From Pseudomonas sp. R28(2017) (GTDB lineage: Bacteria; Pseudomonadota; Gammaproteobacteria; Pseudomonadales; Pseudomonadaceae), in contig NZ_NEHW01000001.1 in the NCBI RefSeq assembly GCF_002112505.1, positions 62,001-126,000 on the forward strand: a DNA stretch of 64,000 nt, in the 5' to 3' direction. Position numbers and translations under genes: made by a program. Positions 30,926 to 39,275 of the stretch are shown here, piece after piece. The notes below the pieces were generated by a model. The model was not told where the DNA came from. It did no database searches and was given only the letters and a program-made list of their open reading frames with translations. Every line of letters begins with the position of its first letter. Within the stretch, counting starts at the first letter, position 1.

Positions 30926-30949
30926 CAGGCGATACAAAAACTGCAGACG

Positions 30950-30979
30950 AAAAAAAGCCCGCCAGTGTGAGAGCGGGCC
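30950..30979 (-). terminator. Rho-independent terminator of uraH
   Basis: On the minus strand GCCCGC and GCGGGC form a 6-bp stem around a ten-base loop, followed by TTTTTTT. Confidence 0.75.
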
Positions 30980-31011
30980 AAAGGACCTACGAAGATTCTT
31001 CTAGCGACCAA

Positions 31012-31365
31012 CTAGCTTCCGCGGTAGGTCGAATAGCTGTACGGCGAGATCAGCAGCGGCACGTGGTAGTGCTCCTGCTTTTCATCGATGCCGAAACGCA
31101 ACACGACAACATCAAGAAATGCCGGCTCCGGCAGCTGCACGCCGCGGGCACGGTAATAGGCGCCAGCGCTGAACTGCAGCTGGTAGACACCGGTACGGTA
31201 GTCGTCGCCCTGCAGCAGCGGCGCGTCTACGCGGCCATCGCTGTTGGTCAGGGCAGTGTTCACCAGCTCCAGCTGCTGGCCTTCGACGCGGTACAGCTCG
31301 ACCTTGATCGAGCTGCCTGGGCAGCCATGCGCGGCATCCAGTACGTGTGTGGTCAAACGTCCCAT
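31012..31365 (-). CDS. uraH: 5-Hydroxyisourate hydrolase (transthyretin-like)
   Basis: A 117-residue HIU hydrolase that opens 5-hydroxyisourate to OHCU. It starts MGRLTTHVLDAAHG, whose histidine is catalytic in the family, and ends in the diagnostic C-terminal YRGS. HYHVPLLISPYSYSTYRGS is the full hallmark region. It is divergent from puuE; the shared 376-base region holds two TTGTAYACAA sites. Confidence 0.97.
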   Translation of the reverse strand: MGRLTTHVLDAAHGCPGSSIKVELYRVEGQQLELVNTALTNSDGRVDAPLLQGDDYRTGVYQLQFSAGAYYRARGVQLPEPAFLDVVVLRFGIDEKQEHYHVPLLISPYSYSTYRGS

Positions 31366-31473
31366 CTGCTTGTCGCCTCTTGTTCAATCTATGGGCAAAA
31401 AATACACAGCCAATGCCCCGGCATAGGGCCTGCGATGTGCGGGAATGACGCCATTAAGACATTTCACCACCAG

Positions 31474-31485
31474 ATTGTACACAAT
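31474..31485. promoter_or_regulatory. FadR/GntR-type operator candidate
   Basis: ATTGTACACAAT, about 110 bases before the uraH start. Confidence 0.6.
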
Positions 31486-31657
31486 TTTTTAATCCCTTCC
31501 GTCGCAGCCCCGGCAAACCGGCCACCAGTCGCAAATACAGGCCCCGTGCAGAGCCCAACATCATTAATTGACCAAACAGGCAGGTTTCTTGCAACGCATT
31601 CTCATGCGACAAAAGGGAAGAAATGCGGAAAAACAGGCTTACAAAAGATTTCAGAAG

Positions 31658-31667
31658 TTGTATACAA
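31658..31667. promoter_or_regulatory. FadR/GntR-type operator candidate
   Basis: TTGTATACAA, a perfect 10-bp palindrome 75 bases before the puuE start. Confidence 0.65.
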
Positions 31668-31741
31668 TCAGCCCATCCGGTGGTGCGACATCCCGACGCG
31701 GCCCGCCCACCCCGCACCAACACACAAGAAGGAAGACTGCA

Positions 31742-32668
31742 GTGAGCGCTGACTACCCTCGCGACCTGATCGGTTACGGCAACAACCCTCCTCACCCGCA
31801 ATGGCCGGGCAACGCTCGCATCGCGCTGTCTTTCGTCCTCAACTACGAGGAAGGCGGCGAACGGAACATCCTGCACGGTGACAAAGAGTCCGAAGCCTTC
31901 CTGTCCGAGATGGTCGCTGCCCAGCCGCTGCAGGGCCAGCGCAACATGAGCATGGAATCGCTGTACGAGTACGGCAGCCGCGCCGGCGTCTGGCGCCTGC
32001 TCAAGCTGTTCAAGGACAGCGGCATCCCGCTGACCATCTTCGCCGTGGCCATGGCCGCCCAGCGCCACCCCGACGTGATCCGCGCCATGGCCGAAGCCGG
32101 CCACGAGATCTGCAGCCACGGCTACCGCTGGATCGATTACCAGAACATGGACGAGGCCCAGGAGCGCGAGCACATGCTCGAAGCCATCCGCATCCTCACC
32201 GAACTCACCGGCGAGCGCCCGCTGGGCTGGTACACCGGCCGCACCGGCCCGAACACCCGCCGCCTGGTGATGGAGGAAGGTGGCTTCCTCTATGACAGCG
32301 ACACCTACGACGACGACCTGCCCTACTGGGAACCGAACAACCCGACCGGCAAGCCGCACCTGGTGATCCCGTACACCCTGGACACCAACGACATGCGCTT
32401 CACCCAGGTGCAGGGCTTCAACTGCGGCGAGCAGTTCTTCCAGTACCTCAAAGACGCGTTCGACGTGCTGTACGCCGAAGGCGCCGAAGCGCCCAAGATG
32501 CTGTCCATCGGCCTGCACTGCCGCCTGGTCGGCCGCCCGGCGCGCCTGGCCGCGCTCAAGCGCTTCGTCGATTACGCCAAGAGCCACGAGCAGGTCTGGT
32601 TCGCCCGTCGCGTGGACATCGCCCGCCACTGGCACGCCACCCACCCGTACAAGAAAGAGAACGCCTGA
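31742..32668 (+). CDS. puuE: Allantoinase PuuE (polysaccharide deacetylase fold)
   Basis: A 308-residue NodB-fold enzyme that hydrolyses allantoin to allantoate. It starts with GTG at 31742 after AAGGAAG; an ATG-started longer frame upstream would add unconserved residues across the control region. Family segments are DYPRDLIGYGNNPPHPQWPG at the N-terminus and AGHEICSHGYRWIDY around the catalytic core. Its TGA overlaps the uraD ATG by one base (ATGA-type coupling). It begins the puuE-uraD-allA-puuD unit. Confidence 0.95.
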   Translation: MSADYPRDLIGYGNNPPHPQWPGNARIALSFVLNYEEGGERNILHGDKESEAFLSEMVAAQPLQGQRNMSMESLYEYGSRAGVWRLLKLFKDSGIPLTIFAVAMAAQRHPDVIRAMAEAGHEICSHGYRWIDYQNMDEAQEREHMLEAIRILTELTGERPLGWYTGRTGPNTRRLVMEEGGFLYDSDTYDDDLPYWEPNNPTGKPHLVIPYTLDTNDMRFTQVQGFNCGEQFFQYLKDAFDVLYAEGAEAPKMLSIGLHCRLVGRPARLAALKRFVDYAKSHEQVWFARRVDIARHWHATHPYKKENA

Positions 32669-33183
32669 TGACCGCCTTCAACACCCTCAAGCCCTCCACC
32701 CTGGACCGTGACGCCTTCGTCAAGGTGTTCGCCGACATCTACGAGCACTCGCCGTGGGTTGCCGAAAAAGCCTACGACCTGGGCCAGCTGGGTGAACTGG
32801 ACGAGATCGAGGCGCTGCACCAGCGCATGAGCGACATCCTGCTCAGCGCCAACCACGCCGACCAACTGGCGCTGATCAACGCTCACCCGGACCTCGCCGG
32901 CAAGGCCGCGATCCAGGGCGAGCTAACCGAATCGAGCACCAACGAGCAGGCCGGCGCCGGCATCCACCAGTGCACCGCCGAAGAGTTCGCCCGTTTCACC
33001 GAGCTGAACGATGCCTACAAGGCCAAGTTCCAGTTCCCGTTCATCATGGCGGTAAAAGGTAGCAACCGGCACCAGATCCTCGCCTCCTTCGAAAAACGCA
33101 TCCACAACGATGCCGATGCCGAATTCAAGGAAGCCCTGGCGCAGATCAACCTGATCGCCCTGTTCCGCCTGCTGCAGCTGTAA
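32668..33183 (+). CDS. uraD: OHCU decarboxylase UraD
   Basis: A 171-residue helical enzyme that decarboxylates 2-oxo-4-hydroxy-4-carboxy-5-ureidoimidazoline to S-allantoin. Recognisable segments are YEHSPWVAEKAY, LINAHPDLAGKAA and FQFPFIMAVKG, the last two lining the active site in the family. Length is normal. It is translationally coupled to puuE. Confidence 0.96.
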   Translation: MTAFNTLKPSTLDRDAFVKVFADIYEHSPWVAEKAYDLGQLGELDEIEALHQRMSDILLSANHADQLALINAHPDLAGKAAIQGELTESSTNEQAGAGIHQCTAEEFARFTELNDAYKAKFQFPFIMAVKGSNRHQILASFEKRIHNDADAEFKEALAQINLIALFRLLQL

Positions 33184-33233
33184 GCAACAGCCGAAACTCA
33201 TTCAGAAAAACGAACAATAGAAGAGATAACCGC

Positions 33234-33737
33234 ATGCGCACCCTGATGATCGAGCCCCTGACCAAAGAAGCCTTCGCCGAATTCGGAGACGTGATCGAAA
33301 CCGATGGCAGCGACCACTTCATGATCAACAACGGCTCGACCATGCGCTTTCACAAGCTCGCCACGGTCGAGACCGCCGAGCCTGAAGACAAGGCGATCAT
33401 CAGCATCTTCCGCGCCGACGCGCAGGACATGCCGCTGACCGTGCGCATGCTGGAACGCCATCCGCTGGGCAGCCAGGCTTTCATCCCGCTGCTCGGCAAC
33501 CCCTTTCTGATCGTGGTCGCGCCGGTTGGCGATGCACCTGTATCAGGCTTGGTCCGAGCCTTCCGCAGTAATGGCAGGCAGGGCGTCAATTACCATCGCG
33601 GCGTCTGGCACCACCCGGTGCTGACGATCGAAAAGCGGGATGATTTCCTGGTGGTTGATCGCAGTGGTTCTGGCAACAACTGCGATGAGCATTACTTCAC
33701 CGAGGAACAGATGCTGATCCTCAATCCCCACCAATAA
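33234..33737 (+). CDS. allA: Ureidoglycolate lyase AllA
   Basis: A 167-residue cupin-type enzyme that splits ureidoglycolate into glyoxylate and urea. It has LTKEAFAEFGDVIE at the N-terminus, MLERHPLGSQAFIPL in the core and GVNYHRGVWHHPVL, all typical of AllA. It follows uraD by 50 bases. The allantoicase gene that often lies between uraD and allA in Pseudomonas is absent here. Confidence 0.95.
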   Translation: MRTLMIEPLTKEAFAEFGDVIETDGSDHFMINNGSTMRFHKLATVETAEPEDKAIISIFRADAQDMPLTVRMLERHPLGSQAFIPLLGNPFLIVVAPVGDAPVSGLVRAFRSNGRQGVNYHRGVWHHPVLTIEKRDDFLVVDRSGSGNNCDEHYFTEEQMLILNPHQ

Positions 33738-33782
33738 GAAAAGGTCGGTCATCGTTCACGGTGATCGGCAGAGGTACATACT

Positions 33783-35111
33783 GTGGAAGCACACCTTCAC
33801 GAATGGCTGAACCTGAGCATTCGCTGGGTTCACATGATCACCGGTGTCGCCTGGATCGGTGCATCGTTCTACTTCGTCTGGCTGGAGAACCACCTGAACC
33901 GAAGCAACCCGCGCGATGGGTTGTCGGGTGATCTCTGGGCGATTCACGGCGGTGGTATCTACCACCTGGAGAAATACAAGCTCGCACCCCCGAAAATGCC
34001 CGAGAACCTGCACTGGTTCAAATGGGAAGCCTACTTCACCTGGATGTCCGGTATCGCCCTGCTGTGCGTGGTGTTCTACTGGAACCCGAGCCTGTACCTG
34101 CTGGCACCCGGCAGCACCCTGAGTGGTGCCGAAGGCGTGGCCATCGGCATCGGTTCGCTGGTCGCCGGCTGGTTCATCTACGACTTCCTGTGCGACTCGC
34201 CGCTGGGCAAGCACCCTGCCCTGCTCGGTGCCGTGCTGTTCGTCCTGATCATCGCTGCCTGCTTCGGCTTCAGCCTGGTGTTCAGCGGCCGTGGTGCGTA
34301 CCTGCACACCGGCGCGATCATCGGCACCATCATGGTCGGTAACGTGTTCCGCATCATCATGCCGGCCCAGCGCCAGCTGGTGGCCGCGATCGAGAACAAC
34401 CAGACGCCGGACCCGGTACTGCCGGCCAAAGGCCTGCTGCGCTCGCGTCACAACAACTACTTCACCCTGCCGGTGCTGTTCATCATGATCAGCAACCACT
34501 TCCCGAGCACCTACGGTAGCCAGTACAACTGGCTGATCCTGGCCGGTATCGCAGTAGCCGCGGTTCTGATCCGCCACTACTTCAACACCCGCCACGACAG
34601 CAACAAGTACGCCTGGACCCTGCCGGTCGGCGCCCTGGCGATGATCTGCCTGGCCTATGTCACCGGTCCCAAGCCGATGGCGGTAAGCCCTGAGCAGGCG
34701 GCAGCGAAGGTCGAGTACCAGCCACTGCCAGCCACCGCCGTCGGTGGCAAGACCGCCGCCGAGCTGCGCGCCGAGGAAGCCACCAAGGCCGCCGAAGCCC
34801 CAGCCGCGCCAGCCGAGGCCCCGGCCCAGGCGACCGCACAGGCTGCAGGTGGTGACTTCGACAAGATCCACAAAGTCATCCAGGAACGCTGCAGCGTGTG
34901 CCACTCGTCGAAGCCGACCAGCCCGCTGTTCAGCGCCGCACCTGCCGGCGTGATGTTCGACACCCCGCAGCAGATCCAGGCCCAGGCCGCGCGCATCCAG
35001 GCGCAAGCGGTCGCCAGCCAGATCATGCCGCTGGGCAACATCACCCAGATGACCGCCGAAGAGCGCAAGCTCGTCGGTGACTGGATCGCCAAAGGCGCTC
35101 AAGTCAACTGA
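33783..35111 (+). CDS. puuD: Membrane urate hydroxylase PuuD with cytochrome c domain
   Basis: A 442-residue protein starting with GTG at 33783. Residues up to about 310 form an N-terminal urate-oxidase membrane domain with eight or so helices (INHGG-like segment near AIHGGGIYHLEKYK). An Ala/Pro/Glu-rich linker leads to a C-terminal cytochrome c domain with the haem motif CSVCH near residue 370. PuuD oxidises urate to 5-hydroxyisourate and passes electrons to its haem rather than to oxygen directly. It supplies the substrate of UraH, and no other uricase is present in the window. Confidence 0.93.
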   Translation: MEAHLHEWLNLSIRWVHMITGVAWIGASFYFVWLENHLNRSNPRDGLSGDLWAIHGGGIYHLEKYKLAPPKMPENLHWFKWEAYFTWMSGIALLCVVFYWNPSLYLLAPGSTLSGAEGVAIGIGSLVAGWFIYDFLCDSPLGKHPALLGAVLFVLIIAACFGFSLVFSGRGAYLHTGAIIGTIMVGNVFRIIMPAQRQLVAAIENNQTPDPVLPAKGLLRSRHNNYFTLPVLFIMISNHFPSTYGSQYNWLILAGIAVAAVLIRHYFNTRHDSNKYAWTLPVGALAMICLAYVTGPKPMAVSPEQAAAKVEYQPLPATAVGGKTAAELRAEEATKAAEAPAAPAEAPAQATAQAAGGDFDKIHKVIQERCSVCHSSKPTSPLFSAAPAGVMFDTPQQIQAQAARIQAQAVASQIMPLGNITQMTAEERKLVGDWIAKGAQVN

Positions 35112-35124
35112 TCCACCCTCTCCT

Positions 35125-35148
35125 GCCAGGGCGTCCGCGCGCCCTGGC
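35125..35148 (+). terminator. Hairpin after puuD
   Basis: Stem GCCAGGGCG/CGCCCTGGC of 9 bp with a six-base loop, 14 bases after the puuD stop; no T-run, so termination is uncertain. Confidence 0.4.
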
Positions 35149-35325
35149 GGGGGCGGCCTTGCGCCGCGAAGAGGCCGGTACCCCCGGCCTCGCCCTTATA
35201 GATTCATGCAACAAGCAAGCATCGAGCGTTCGACTGCGTGCGGGAACCCCAGGCTGCCTTCAGCGGGCCTGCCGCGTGCGACTGGCGCTTGGATCCGAGA
35301 ATAAAAACAAAACTCGAGGTGCTGC

Positions 35326-36681
35326 ATGTCCGAGTCACGCAAGGCGTACATCCCAGTTGCGCCGCCGCGACAGCCTCTGCCCCTGTTCCAACTGATCCTG
35401 GTTGGCCTGCAACATGTGCTGCTGATGTACGGGGGTGCGATCGCCGTCCCTCTGATCATCGGCCAGGCCGCCGGTCTGTCCCGTGAAGAAGTCGCTTTCC
35501 TGATCAACGCCGACCTGCTGGTCGCCGGCGTCGCCACCATCATCCAGTCGTTCGGTATCGGCCCGGTCGGGATCCGCATGCCAGTGATGATGGGTGCCAG
35601 CTTCGCTGCCGTCGGCAGCATGGTGGCCATGGCCGGCATGCCGGGCGTAGGCCTGCAGGGGATCTTCGGCGCGACCATCGCTGCCGGGTTCTTCGGCATG
35701 CTGATCGCGCCGTTCATGTCCAAGGTCGTACGGTTCTTCCCGCCGCTGGTCACCGGTACGGTGATCACCTCGATTGGCCTGTCGCTGTTCCCGGTGGCCG
35801 TCAACTGGGCCGGTGGCGGCCAGGACGCAGAAAGCTTCGGTTCGCCGATCTACCTGCTGGTGGCCGGTCTGGTGCTGGCGGTCATCCTGCTGATCAACCG
35901 CTTCATGCGCGGCTTCTGGGTCAACGTTTCGGTCCTGGTGGGCATGGGCCTGGGCTACATCCTGGCCGGTTCCATCGGCATGGTCGACCTGTCTGGCCTG
36001 AGCGACACGCCGTGGCTGCAAGTGGTCACCCCACTGCACTTCGGCATGCCGACCTTCAGCCTGGCACCGATCCTGTCGATGTGCCTGGTGGTGGTGATCA
36101 TCTTCGTCGAGTCCACGGGCATGTTCCTCGCCCTGGGCAAGGTGACTGATCGCGAGGTAACCCCCGGGATGCTGCGTCGCGGCCTGTTGTGCGATGCCGG
36201 TGCGTCGTTCATCGCCGGTTTCTTCAATACCTTCACCCACTCCTCGTTCGCCCAGAACATCGGCCTGGTGCAGATGACTGGCGTACGTTGCCGTTACGTC
36301 ACGGTAATGGCGGGTGCACTGCTGATCGTCCTCAGCCTGCTGCCCAAGGCGGCCTTCCTGATCGCCTCGATCCCGCCCGCGGTACTGGGCGGCGCGTCCA
36401 TCGCCATGTTCGGCATGGTCACCGCCACCGGGATCAAGATCCTCCAGGAAGCCGACATCGGCGACCGCCGCAACCAGCTGCTGGTGGCGGTGAGCGTCGG
36501 CTTTGGCCTGATCCCTGTGGTCAAGCCGGAGTTCTTCGCGCAGATGCCGCAGTGGATGGAACCCATCACCCACAGCGGTATCGCCATGGCCACGGTCAGT
36601 GCCCTGGTGCTCAACGTGCTGTTCAACATCCTTGGTGGTGCCGAGCGCGCCGTGCATAACGACGCCTGCCACCAGCATTGA
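35326..36681 (+). CDS. NCS2 urate/xanthine-type permease
   Basis: A 451-residue membrane protein of the NAT/NCS2 xanthine-uracil family. The family signature is QNIGLVQMTGV (QNxGxxxxTG). LVGLQHVLLMYGGAIAVPLIIG opens the transport domain. The substrate is probably urate or xanthine, because it follows puuD in a purine cluster. About twelve to fourteen helices are present. A GC hairpin at 36691 follows the gene. Confidence 0.93.
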   Translation: MSESRKAYIPVAPPRQPLPLFQLILVGLQHVLLMYGGAIAVPLIIGQAAGLSREEVAFLINADLLVAGVATIIQSFGIGPVGIRMPVMMGASFAAVGSMVAMAGMPGVGLQGIFGATIAAGFFGMLIAPFMSKVVRFFPPLVTGTVITSIGLSLFPVAVNWAGGGQDAESFGSPIYLLVAGLVLAVILLINRFMRGFWVNVSVLVGMGLGYILAGSIGMVDLSGLSDTPWLQVVTPLHFGMPTFSLAPILSMCLVVVIIFVESTGMFLALGKVTDREVTPGMLRRGLLCDAGASFIAGFFNTFTHSSFAQNIGLVQMTGVRCRYVTVMAGALLIVLSLLPKAAFLIASIPPAVLGGASIAMFGMVTATGIKILQEADIGDRRNQLLVAVSVGFGLIPVVKPEFFAQMPQWMEPITHSGIAMATVSALVLNVLFNILGGAERAVHNDACHQH

Positions 36682-36690
36682 GCCCTGGGC

Positions 36691-36713
36691 GGGGCGGCGC
36701 AGTTGGCCGCCCC
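36691..36713 (+). terminator. Hairpin after the NCS2 permease
   Basis: Perfect 8-bp stem GGGGCGGC/GCCGCCCC starting 10 bases after the stop; only a weak T-rich stretch follows. Confidence 0.45.
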
Positions 36714-36825
36714 TGCTCACTTTCCGCAGTAACCGCTTCACCGTCGGCCCGCCGGAATGGGCCGTTCGGGGCGCCTGCGCGCCGAAAAAACCGCCAACAA
36801 AAACAATAAGTCCGGGAATCACAAC

Positions 36826-37611
36826 ATGAAGCGCATCACCTCGTCCCTGCTGCTGGGCAGCAGCCTGCTGGCCACCCTCCCCGTCCATGCAGGCGAATGG
36901 CTGCTGTGGCATGGCGAAAGCCTGACCTACTTGTACGGCAAGGACTTCAAGGTCAACCCCGACATCCAGCAGACCATCACGTTCGAGCACGCCAACAAAT
37001 GGAAGTACGGCGACACCTTCCTGTTCGTCGACAAGATCTTCTACAACGGCAAGCCCGACCCCGGCAAAGGCGTGACCACCTATTACGGTGAATTCAGCCC
37101 ACGCCTGTCGTTCGGCAAGATCTTCGACCAGAAGCTCGCCTTCGGCCCGGTCAAGGACGTGCTCCTGGCCATGACCTACGAACGTGGCGAAGGCGACAAC
37201 GAGGCCTACCTGATCGGCCCCGGCTTCGACCTGGACATCCCCGGCTTCAACTACTTCACCCTCAACTTCTACGTGCGCAACACCGAAGGCAGCCGCCCCG
37301 GTGACAATGTCTGGCAGATCACCCCCGGCTGGTCCTACACCATCCCGGTCGGCAAATCCGACATTCTGATCGACGGTTACATGGACTGGGTCCCGGACAA
37401 CGACCAGAACAGCCGGGGCACCTACCATGCCAACCTGCACTTCAACCCGCAGGTCAAGTACGACCTGGGCAAGGCCCTCAACCTCGGTGCCAAGCAGCTC
37501 TACGTCGGCTTCGAGTACAGCTACTGGAAGGACAAGTACGGCATCGACAGCCGCGGCAACCTGGAGAGCAACCAGAGTGTCGCCAGCGCGCTGATCAAGG
37601 TACATTTCTGA
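36826..37611 (+). CDS. Tsx/OmpK-like nucleoside channel, copy 1
   Basis: A 261-residue outer membrane protein with a signal peptide (MKRITSSLLLGSSLLATLPVHA, cut before GEW). The mature part has the alternating pattern of a twelve-stranded beta barrel and ends in phenylalanine (LIKVHF), as outer membrane proteins do. SLTYLYGKDFKVNP and GPVKDVLLAMTYE are Tsx/OmpK-family segments. It probably admits nucleosides or bases for the pathway. A close paralogue follows. Confidence 0.88.
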   Translation: MKRITSSLLLGSSLLATLPVHAGEWLLWHGESLTYLYGKDFKVNPDIQQTITFEHANKWKYGDTFLFVDKIFYNGKPDPGKGVTTYYGEFSPRLSFGKIFDQKLAFGPVKDVLLAMTYERGEGDNEAYLIGPGFDLDIPGFNYFTLNFYVRNTEGSRPGDNVWQITPGWSYTIPVGKSDILIDGYMDWVPDNDQNSRGTYHANLHFNPQVKYDLGKALNLGAKQLYVGFEYSYWKDKYGIDSRGNLESNQSVASALIKVHF

Positions 37612-37963
37612 AAACCTGATCGAACGCCCAGGTTTGAATCACTGTGCTCCAGGACGGAGCACTTGAGGCGCGGCGCGCAAGCCAGTAATCTGCGCGCCCC
37701 CTCGATCAGGGCAGGATGGATTCTGCCTGCGTTTACTGACCGCTCAGTCAATGAATTCGGGCGGTTGGCCAACGTGTTGCCAGCCTGAAACACCCATTTT
37801 CATCCGTTCAGAACGAGTCGAGCAGGAAGGTAGCAGCTAACCCCGAAAAGTTGGCGCAGCTCTTGCCAAACAACTGTGGCCAATCGAAAAAAGCTGACTC
37901 AAAAGACAAAAAAGCGCCTGTACGAGCGCTGACAACAGATCAATCAAGGGAGCGACACTCGCA
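37612..37963. promoter_or_regulatory. Intergenic region between the Tsx paralogues
   Basis: 352 bases with no gene I can support. It holds the RutR-type palindrome at 37736-37751 and an AT-rich stretch just before the second gene, so the second copy probably has its own promoter. Confidence 0.55.
37736..37751. promoter_or_regulatory. RutR-type palindrome before Tsx copy 2
   Basis: CTGACCGCTCAGTCAA, arms TGAC/GTCA, nearly identical in layout to sites at 21278 and 29302. Confidence 0.55.
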
Positions 37964-38746
37964 ATGCGTACCATCAATAGCCTGATTCTCGCGGGCGGCC
38001 TGCTGGCCTGCGGCACCACCTTCGCCGGCGACCTGCTGCAGTGGCAGAACAACAGCCTGACCTACCTGTGGGGCAAGAACTTCAAGGTCAACCCGGCGAT
38101 CCAGCAGACGGTCACCTTCGAGCACGCCGATGGCTGGAAGTACGGCGACAACTTCCTCTTCGTCGACAAGATCTTCTACCAGGGCCAGAAAGACGCCGGC
38201 AACGGCCCGAACACCTACTACGGCGAGATCAGCCCGCGCCTGTCGTTCAACAAGATCTTCGACCAGAAAGTCGAGTTCGGCCCGGTCAAGGACGTGCTGC
38301 TGGCCATGACCTACGAGTTTGGCGAGGGTGACACCGAGTCGTACCTGATCGGCCCAGGCTTCGACCTGAACATCCCAGGCTTCGACTACTTCCAGTTGAA
38401 CTTCTATAACCGCACCACCGATGGCAGCCGCGCCGGCGACAACGTCTGGCAGATCACCCCGGTATGGTCCTACACCATTCCTGTCGGCGACTCCGACGTG
38501 CTGATCGATGGTTTCATGGACTGGGTAGTCGACAACGACGAGAACCGTCACGGCACCTACCACGCCAACCTGCACTTCAACCCACAGATCAAGTACGACC
38601 TCGGCAAGGCGTTGCACCTGGGCGAGAAGCAGCTGTATGTGGGTGTCGAGTACGACTACTGGAAGAACAAGTACGGCATCAAGGACAGCGATGCCTTCAC
38701 CACCGACCAGAACACCATGAGTTTCCTGGTGAAAGTGCACTTCTGA
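37964..38746 (+). CDS. Tsx/OmpK-like nucleoside channel, copy 2
   Basis: A 260-residue outer membrane protein with a signal peptide (MRTINSLILAGGLLACGTTFA, cut near AGDLL). Most of the mature sequence aligns residue by residue with copy 1, for example KNFKVNPAIQQTVTFEHADGWKYGDNF here against KDFKVNPDIQQTITFEHANKWKYGDTF, and it also ends LVKVHF. It looks like a tandem duplication with separate regulation. A rho-independent terminator follows at once. Confidence 0.88.
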   Translation: MRTINSLILAGGLLACGTTFAGDLLQWQNNSLTYLWGKNFKVNPAIQQTVTFEHADGWKYGDNFLFVDKIFYQGQKDAGNGPNTYYGEISPRLSFNKIFDQKVEFGPVKDVLLAMTYEFGEGDTESYLIGPGFDLNIPGFDYFQLNFYNRTTDGSRAGDNVWQITPVWSYTIPVGDSDVLIDGFMDWVVDNDENRHGTYHANLHFNPQIKYDLGKALHLGEKQLYVGVEYDYWKNKYGIKDSDAFTTDQNTMSFLVKVHF

Positions 38747-38757
38747 TCGGCTGAAAC

Positions 38758-38795
38758 GTGACAGCGCCGTTATCTGACGGCGCCGTCACTTTTTT
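38758..38795 (+). terminator. Rho-independent terminator of Tsx copy 2
   Basis: Stem GTGACAGCGCCGT/ACGGCGCCGTCAC with one mismatch and a short loop, followed by TTTTTT. Confidence 0.85.
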
Positions 38796-38812
38796 AGTTT
38801 GTAAGCTTAAGA

Positions 38813-39124
38813 TTACAGCCCTTTCAGACTTTTCTTACTTAAAAATAAAGCTGCCTTAAAAGTCAAAAACATCCCCGCCGGCACCAACATGCCAAACACC
38901 AGCAATATGAACTCTACTTCGTAATGCGGGATGACCCGGAAGATATCCAGCACCAGCACTCCCCCATTGATTGCCAGTGCCAGGCCGAACATCGCACAGC
39001 ACTTGTAAAGGGCCTGCGCGTCGGCGCCGCGCAGCAGGAAGCCAAAGCCCAACGCCCCCCAGGCCAGCGCCGTGAGCAAGTAGAGAGCGAGGTGGTAAGC
39101 GTCGTAAGTCAGTACACCGAACAT
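38813..39124 (-). CDS. Small membrane protein of unknown function
   Basis: A 103-residue protein with three likely membrane helices: about residues 8-30 (YHLALYLLTALAWGALGFGFLL), 42-64 (CAMFGLALAINGGVLVLDIF) and 70-92 (EFILLVFGMLVPAGMFLTF). It ends in a lysine-rich tail. I do not recognise the family. It is convergent with the second Tsx gene and divergent from the sulfatase-type gene. Confidence 0.6.
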   Translation of the reverse strand: MFGVLTYDAYHLALYLLTALAWGALGFGFLLRGADAQALYKCCAMFGLALAINGGVLVLDIFRVIPHYEVEFILLVFGMLVPAGMFLTFKAALFLSKKSLKGL

Positions 39125-39275
39125 GGGGGATGCTCCTCCCGATCAAGTCTGAGTTGGCAAGCCATGACTATAAATACACTTGCCGCACGCATCGCAAATT
39201 TTTGACATTTTTTTGCAATTTTTCGAATAGACTAGTTGACCTCGCACAACCCAAGAAACATAACAGGCCAACTTG

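Larger units (their letters stand above)
31366..31741. promoter_or_regulatory. Divergent control region uraH/puuE
   Basis: 376 bases, AT-richer than neighbours. It holds palindromes at 31474-31485 and 31658-31667 and a TTGACCA half-site near 31571. No additional gene is supported. Confidence 0.6.

Noticed and set aside
35335..37605. 756-residue open frame on the minus strand across the NCS2 permease and Tsx copy 1
   Set aside because: Spans two genes with clear family motifs on the other strand; no evidence of its own product.
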